Of a DNA stretch of 64,000 nucleotides, positions 59,517 through 64,000 are shown one piece after another (the first letter of the stretch is position 1; each line of letters opens with the position of its first letter). The notes under the pieces are model-generated. The model did not search any database. It had not been told where the DNA came from and saw only the letters and a program-made list of their open reading frames with translations. This stretch comes from Camellia lanceoleosa (taxonomy: Eukaryota; Streptophyta; Magnoliopsida; Ericales; Theaceae), in the NCBI GenBank assembly GCA_025200525.1, contig CM045761.1, forward strand, positions 134,418,223 to 134,482,222. The letters run 5' to 3'. The position numbers were made by a program, and so were the translations under genes.

Positions 59517-59831
59517 TACAATAATCTCTTTAGAAAATGTGACATCACTAGTCTTTCACAAAGTTTGGACCTATTTAAAACAAAAATGTAAAATTTAAAA
59601 TGTAGTTCGACTTAGGTAACTAGAATCTGTAAATTTAAATACATACATGTTCCTTGAACCAAATGTAAAAAGTTTCAAAATGTTCATGCCAAAGTTGATG
59701 ATCGTCGACACGAGGCATTTTAACCTTAAATACTTTAAGGTGTTTGCTGTGTAGATTGAAAATTTATCAAATTAAAAAATTTTGTTCAAAATTCAATAAA
59801 ACATAATAAAATATTGAGTGAGTGACATAGC

Positions 59832-60570
59832 CTACTTTATGAATGGTTGAACCGTGCTTGTATTGAATAAGACATACCGATGAGCTTGTACCCAAGAAGT
59901 ATTATCAAGATAGAAGCTTGTGTTTTCACCAACAACATGACCCAAATTATCATCACCACTGTAGTTCCTCACGGGTCGACTAGATTTGGTTCCCACATCA
60001 TTGAGATATTGTGCACAAAAATTCATGCATTCTTTCATAAGATATCTTTTAGCAATTGAAGCTTCTGGATAAGCTTTATTACACACATATTGCTTCAAAG
60101 TAAGAAGATACCTCTTAATTGGATACATCTATTGAAACTGAATCGTTTCAGCCAATAATGCTTTGTCAGCTAGATGTACAGGCAAGTGCTCCATTATATC
60201 AAAAAACAGTCGGAGGAAATATTTTCTCTAGATGACAACGTGTTACGGTGATACGTTCTTGAATATATTGCAAATCCGTCGCACGATTCGCTTTGGAACA
60301 CAATTGTCTAAAGAAATTGCTCAATTCAATTAAGCGTTCAATTACTTTCTTCGGTAACGATCTTCGAATAGCCAAGGGAATAAGTTGTTGCATCAGAATA
60401 TGACTATCCTGGCTCTTAAGACCTCCAATACTTCTATCCTGTGAGTGCACACGACGCGATATATTCGATGAATACTCATCGGGAACTCTAACTTCCTTCA
60501 ACACTTTCAAGAACAAATCTTTCTCATTCTTGGTCATCATGAATTGTGCTGGTGATAAATAAGCTTTATT
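59832..60570 (-). pseudogene. DUF4218-like CACTA domain
   Basis: Two open stretches, 60199-60540 (KDLFLKVLKEVRVPDEYSSN, RVHSQDRSIGGLKSQDSHIL, LPKKVIERLIELSNFFRQL) and 59832-60128 (MYPIKRYLLTLKQYVCNKAY, PEASIAKRYLMKECMNFC). They are joined by a frameshifted piece with an EHLPVHLADKA-like reading. Order and motifs match the DUF4218 module that follows the TNP2 transposase. Broken near 60130-60200. Confidence 0.8.
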
Positions 60571-60589
60571 CGACCCTTTAAACTACAAA

Positions 60590-61185
60590 TGTAAGGGTTT
60601 TCTAATATTCATTTCTTGTAAATCACGCCGAGTATTGACACCATCCTTAGATTTTCCTGCAACCCCTAATATTGTCCACAACACATTGTCACAACATTCT
60701 TTTCTATATGCATCACACCGAGGTTGTGTCTTATTAGATTGTGCTCCCAATATGGCAGTTTATAAAAGATACTCTTTTTCTTCCAGTTATAGGTGTGATG
60801 TCCAGTTTATCCTTCTCTACTTGTCTTCTATGCCTCTCCTTAAGGTCATCTCTCTTGTATTGGGTTAAAATACCCTCAAATTCTAATTGTAGCAGCATCT
60901 CAGTTCCAGACAACAATTTTGGTTTGAGTTTGAATTCCCGACTACCATCAAATGATACTTTATCCTTTCCGAATTTATGGCCACTAGGTAAAATTCTGTG
61001 ATAACCCAAGTATGATTGTTTCCTACTATGCTTCAACCAACACGATGTAGTTTTCTTATTACAACAAGGACATGCATATTCGCCTTTAGTGCTCTATCCT
61101 GACAAGTTTGCATATACATGAAAATCACTAATTGTCCACAGTAAAGCTGCATGCATTTGAAACATTTGATTTGTTGATGCATCAA
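60590..61185 (-). pseudogene. TNP2-like transposase, C-terminal part
   Basis: Recognisable pieces of the Transposase_21 family: MHAALLWTISDFHVYANLSG and a Cys-rich CPCCNK near 61060-61160, then SYLGYHRILPSGHKF and KPKLLSGTEMLLQLEFEG (60880-61010), and an HNLGVMHIEKNV-like block near 60700. A stop interrupts the first block. The N-terminal half resumes right of 63345. Confidence 0.8.
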
Positions 61186-63345
61186 ATGTGGAGACACTGC
61201 ACCGTGAAACTTTCGGTGATCATCCATGTTTATTGAGGTCTGCCACGCCCTTGCCCCCCGATCTCCCGGAACTTCATATTTTAGTGTCCGGTTTTGCACC
61301 AAACACTTGTGTTTTTTATTTAGTCAAAATGGCACTTTGGTTAGAAAAGAGGTTCTAAGAGGTTGTTCTTGAGGTTCTTGGGTGGTTTTGAGCTTGGAGG
61401 AGCAGCTAGTCCACCATTGTTAAAGAAGGTCTACAAGAGTAATCACTTTTCCCTTTTATACCCCATTTTTGCATTGTATTTTTACCTACCTTGCAACTAT
61501 TTTTTGGCTTTGTGTATAACACATAAAAGTTCTATTTTTAGGCCCTCTAAATAGTTGTTTCCATTTTGTGTCATTTTCACCACTAAAATCTTGAGGATTT
61601 CAGTGGTAAGAAAAAATGACTATTTTTTATTTATGCTTATTTTTCCATGAAATAACATTGTTGTATGTTGGTCTTGGTACACCATGCTTGCTTAGTACAC
61701 ATGCCATGTAATGCCTTGTTGTAGCCTTAACATGCCTTAGGTTGTAAGCCCTTGTTCTAACATGTTTTAGGCTTGGCTTTGTGAAGTTTTCATGTTTATT
61801 TTGCCATGTTTGAGGTCTATCAGTGTATAGCATGCATTACTTGCCTTGATTTAGTGGGTTGGGACCATTTTCCATGTCATTTTAGCATGCTTGTATGCTT
61901 ACATTTCATAGCTCTTTTGATGCTTCAAATGTTTGTGTTTTATGCTCCATGTTTGGTCATTGTGCATGCTTTTGAATTTGAGCCACTTAGATGCCATCTA
62001 GGTGTTTCTTGGGTGTTGTCTAGGTCTGCCTCAGAGTTGTTTTAAGTCCTCTTAGCCTTGTGAGGCTTGGTTGACTTAGTCTTGGTTTAAGCCTCTTAGC
62101 TTGTCTTGGGTTTTTGGCTTTGTTTGCATGCCTTGTTTATCTTGTTTAATTGGCTTAGCACCTTTTGTAACATGATTTTCAAAGCTTATCTTGCATGCCA
62201 TTAGTCCATGTTATGCCTCTTTCAAGTGTGCTTGAGAGTTGCCCTTTTGTGCTTGAGTGTTAGCCCTTTAACATGTGCATGTGTGTATGTGTGTTTAGTC
62301 CTCATTTCATAGCACTTTGGCTAAATCATGTTTAAGTCCATCCTATGCTTGCTTGCATGCTTACCTTGCATGTTTGTTTGCATGCTTGCATGTATACCTT
62401 GTATGCTCATGTTGCATGCTAGTTCATATGCTTAGGTTGCACTCTATCTAGCATGCATGCCTTGTTCCTTGATCTAGTGATAAGAATTGGGCCTTTGTTT
62501 GTTGGTTTGCATTACATTTGAAATCAACATGCACAACTTGGTCTCTTGGGCCATAATGCATGGAAATATTGATGGTCATGTCCTTTGAGTCACTAACATG
62601 ATAAGGGACATGGTTGATGGATTCATTCTAAATTAGTTAATTTGCTTAACTAATTAGATGAATATTTTAATTAGGTTAATTATATTCTTTTGGTCGCATG
62701 TCCTCCAATCCCCACTTCTTTCTTCCCTTTTATTTACCCGCTTATGATGGTAGATTAGGGCATGTGCATCCATACATTTGTCTTACATGCCATTGGTATT
62801 TCAAATCTAACTTGAATACATGCATCAATTGATCGCATTTCACATGCCATGTTTAGGAGCCTACTCTAATTGCATATTAGTCAAACTTAACATGAACTAG
62901 GACCATGCATGTTTGCTAACTAGTTTATTGTTTTGGCACGGAGTACAATGTAAGTATTTTCATACTTTAGCATAACCAAGTGCTTATGTGAGATAAACTG
63001 CTTGATCTTTGTGGGTGAAGGTTGGATTGTTTGAGTTGGAAAAACTCGTTGAAATCCGTATTTTAGCCTACTGCAGTAGCAAATTTCAAAGTGTTAAGAC
63101 AAACGGATATGCAATGCTTATTTCCAAATTAGGCAATCTAGTCTATACTTGTATAACATAGTAATTCTAGGCTAATAACCGAATAAGAATACATAACGTT
63201 TCAAAATCGGATATCCAACTTTGGTGATGGCCGAGTCGTGGTTTCCTAAATTTCCTATTAAAAAATATTTAGGTGGCGACTCGCAAAGCAGTCCATGTTT
63301 GGCATTTCTTTTCAAAAATTTGGACTCTTTGGTTGTTATAACACC
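61186..63345 (+). mobile_element. Non-coding LTR-type family, copy 3, inside the CACTA transposase
   Basis: It starts near TGTGGAGACAC and shares with the 5' end of copy 1 GGTGATCATCCATGTTT, GGTTTTGCACCAAACACTTG and GGTCTACAAGAGT. Further right it shares AACTTTGGTGATGG, TTTCCTAAATTTCC, AAATATTTAGGTGGCGACTC and GCAGTCCATGTTTGGCA with the 3' part. About 1 kb (U3-like) is missing near 61320, and about 130 bp of the 3' end is missing. The middle is rich in GCATGC/TTGCATG words like copy 1. No coding capacity. A clean target duplication is not visible, so the exact ends are uncertain by some tens of bases. Confidence 0.7.
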
Positions 63346-64000
63346 GTCATTCCATAGTTCTTTAAACTCCTTAATCAACGGTTGCACATACCCATCAATC
63401 TTGTCACCAGGTCTTTTTGGGCTGTCAATAAGCACAGATAAAATTAGAAACGGTTGCTTCATGCACATCCATGACGGCAAGTTGTATAGAATGAGCACAA
63501 CATGCCAAGTGCTATGAACTATGTTCATCGTTCTGAATAGGTTAAAACCATTAAATGCTAAGTCAAGCCTTACACTTCGGCAATCATTGTTAAAGTCAAT
63601 ATTCCGATGGTCAAAATCTTTCCATGTAAGGGAGTCAGCAGGATGCCTAAAGACACCATCATTAGTTTGTTCCTCTGCATGCCATCTTATTAAATTGGCT
63701 ATCTTGGATGACATACTAACCTCTGTAACCTCTGTAACCTTGGATGACTTGTCTATCCACTGATTAAGCACCTTCAGATGTAAAAGTCGAACAATGAATG
63801 ACAAAGATGTAAACTTCTGACAATCCGGATACAATTCACTTTGTGCATCTTGAATAAGTTTGAAATACTTTGCAGTCTCTACATTTGGACCAAGCTGGAG
63901 TACAAATGCATGGAGATCAGGTGCCTATGGTTCATGACCCTCAACACTTGTACCGGCATGTGGATTTCCCATAGCCCCTTGTATCATTGCAACCATATCA
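63346..64000 (-). pseudogene. TNP2-like transposase, N-terminal part (partial)
   Basis: The minus strand reads FKLIQDAQSELYPDCQKFTS, LSFIVRLLHLKVLNQWIDKS and WKDFDHRNIDFNNDCRSVRL. LAFNGFNLFRTMNIVHSTWH, VVLILYNLPSWMCMKQPFLI and PGDKIDGYVQPLIKEFKELW then follow. This is the Transposase_21 (TNP2) signature of CACTA elements, the catalytic transposase. An in-frame stop lies near 63927, and the reading is cut at 63345 by copy 3 of the non-coding family. The start lies beyond the window. Confidence 0.88.

Larger units (their letters stand above)
52101..64000 (-). mobile_element. Large CACTA (En/Spm) DNA transposon, minus orientation, cut by the right window edge
   Basis: The left terminus is CACTACAAAAATTTTGAG, the CACTA-type end, followed by subterminal repeats of TTTGCGACGGCA type on both strands to about 52640. 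Toward the right, all on the minus strand, come Transposase_24-like, DUF4216-like, DUF4218-like and TNP2-like coding pieces, so this is the element's 3' end. Its 5' end lies beyond 64000. The minimum span is 11.9 kb, including a nested mini-CACTA, a 179-bp satellite array and a copy of the non-coding LTR-type family. The coding pieces contain stops and frame changes. Confidence 0.8.

Noticed and set aside
61033..61302. Single minus-strand ORF with a continuous 89-codon reading
   Set aside because: It runs out of frame with the TNP2 motifs and crosses into the inserted LTR-type element.

Overview
The window looks like nuclear DNA of a flowering plant, probably a eudicot. The evidence is a six-exon spliced gene with GT-AG introns, a nuclear copy of plastid ndhF, and plant-type LTR retrotransposons, CACTA, Mutator-like, TRIM, SINE-like and MITE sequences in AT-rich DNA. 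The species cannot be named from the sequence. No bacterial operons, CRISPR arrays or rRNA genes are visible.

Layout. 1-2.57 kb: minus-strand pol remnant of a Tat-lineage Ty3/gypsy element. 2.57-13.0 kb: plus-strand remnant of a Tekay/Del-like Ty3/gypsy element (protease, RT, RNase H, integrase, 3' LTR). Its RT is split by a 4,458-bp non-coding LTR-type element with a 5-bp target duplication. 13.0-15.0 kb: a second copy of that non-coding family, abutting a short ndhF fragment (15.0-15.34 kb). 15.3-17.7 kb: AT-rich DNA with MITEs. 17.7-24.4 kb: the only host gene I can support, a type I signal peptidase (S26 family, chloroplast-processing-peptidase-like), 202 residues in six exons with the Ser/Lys dyad intact. 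24.4-34.9 kb: MITE-rich intergenic DNA with a Stowaway-like MITE, a TRIM-like element and several fold-back elements.

34.92-43.98 kb: a complete but degenerate Ty1/copia retrotransposon with a 5-bp target duplication. Its 3' LTR carries a 1,525-bp Mutator-like fold-back element with a 9-bp target duplication. 44-47.5 kb: AT-rich DNA with SINE-like tails. 47.5-49.5 kb: a solo gypsy LTR with a 5-bp target duplication and an array of CTCGAG-centred palindromes. 49.5-52.1 kb: fold-back and simple repeats. 52.1-64.0 kb: a large minus-strand CACTA element running off the right edge. It has TNP2-like, DUF4218/DUF4216-like and Transposase_24-like pieces, a 179-bp satellite array and a nested 1,167-bp mini-CACTA holding a Pol III-like cassette. 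Its TNP2 region is split by a third copy of the non-coding family.

The window is therefore a nest of dead transposons around one apparently functional gene. The least ordinary observations are the non-coding LTR-type family present three times, the CACTA element with internal satellite and Pol III-like cassette, and the 188-bp tandem duplication in the peptidase leader. I see no convincing new biochemical system.
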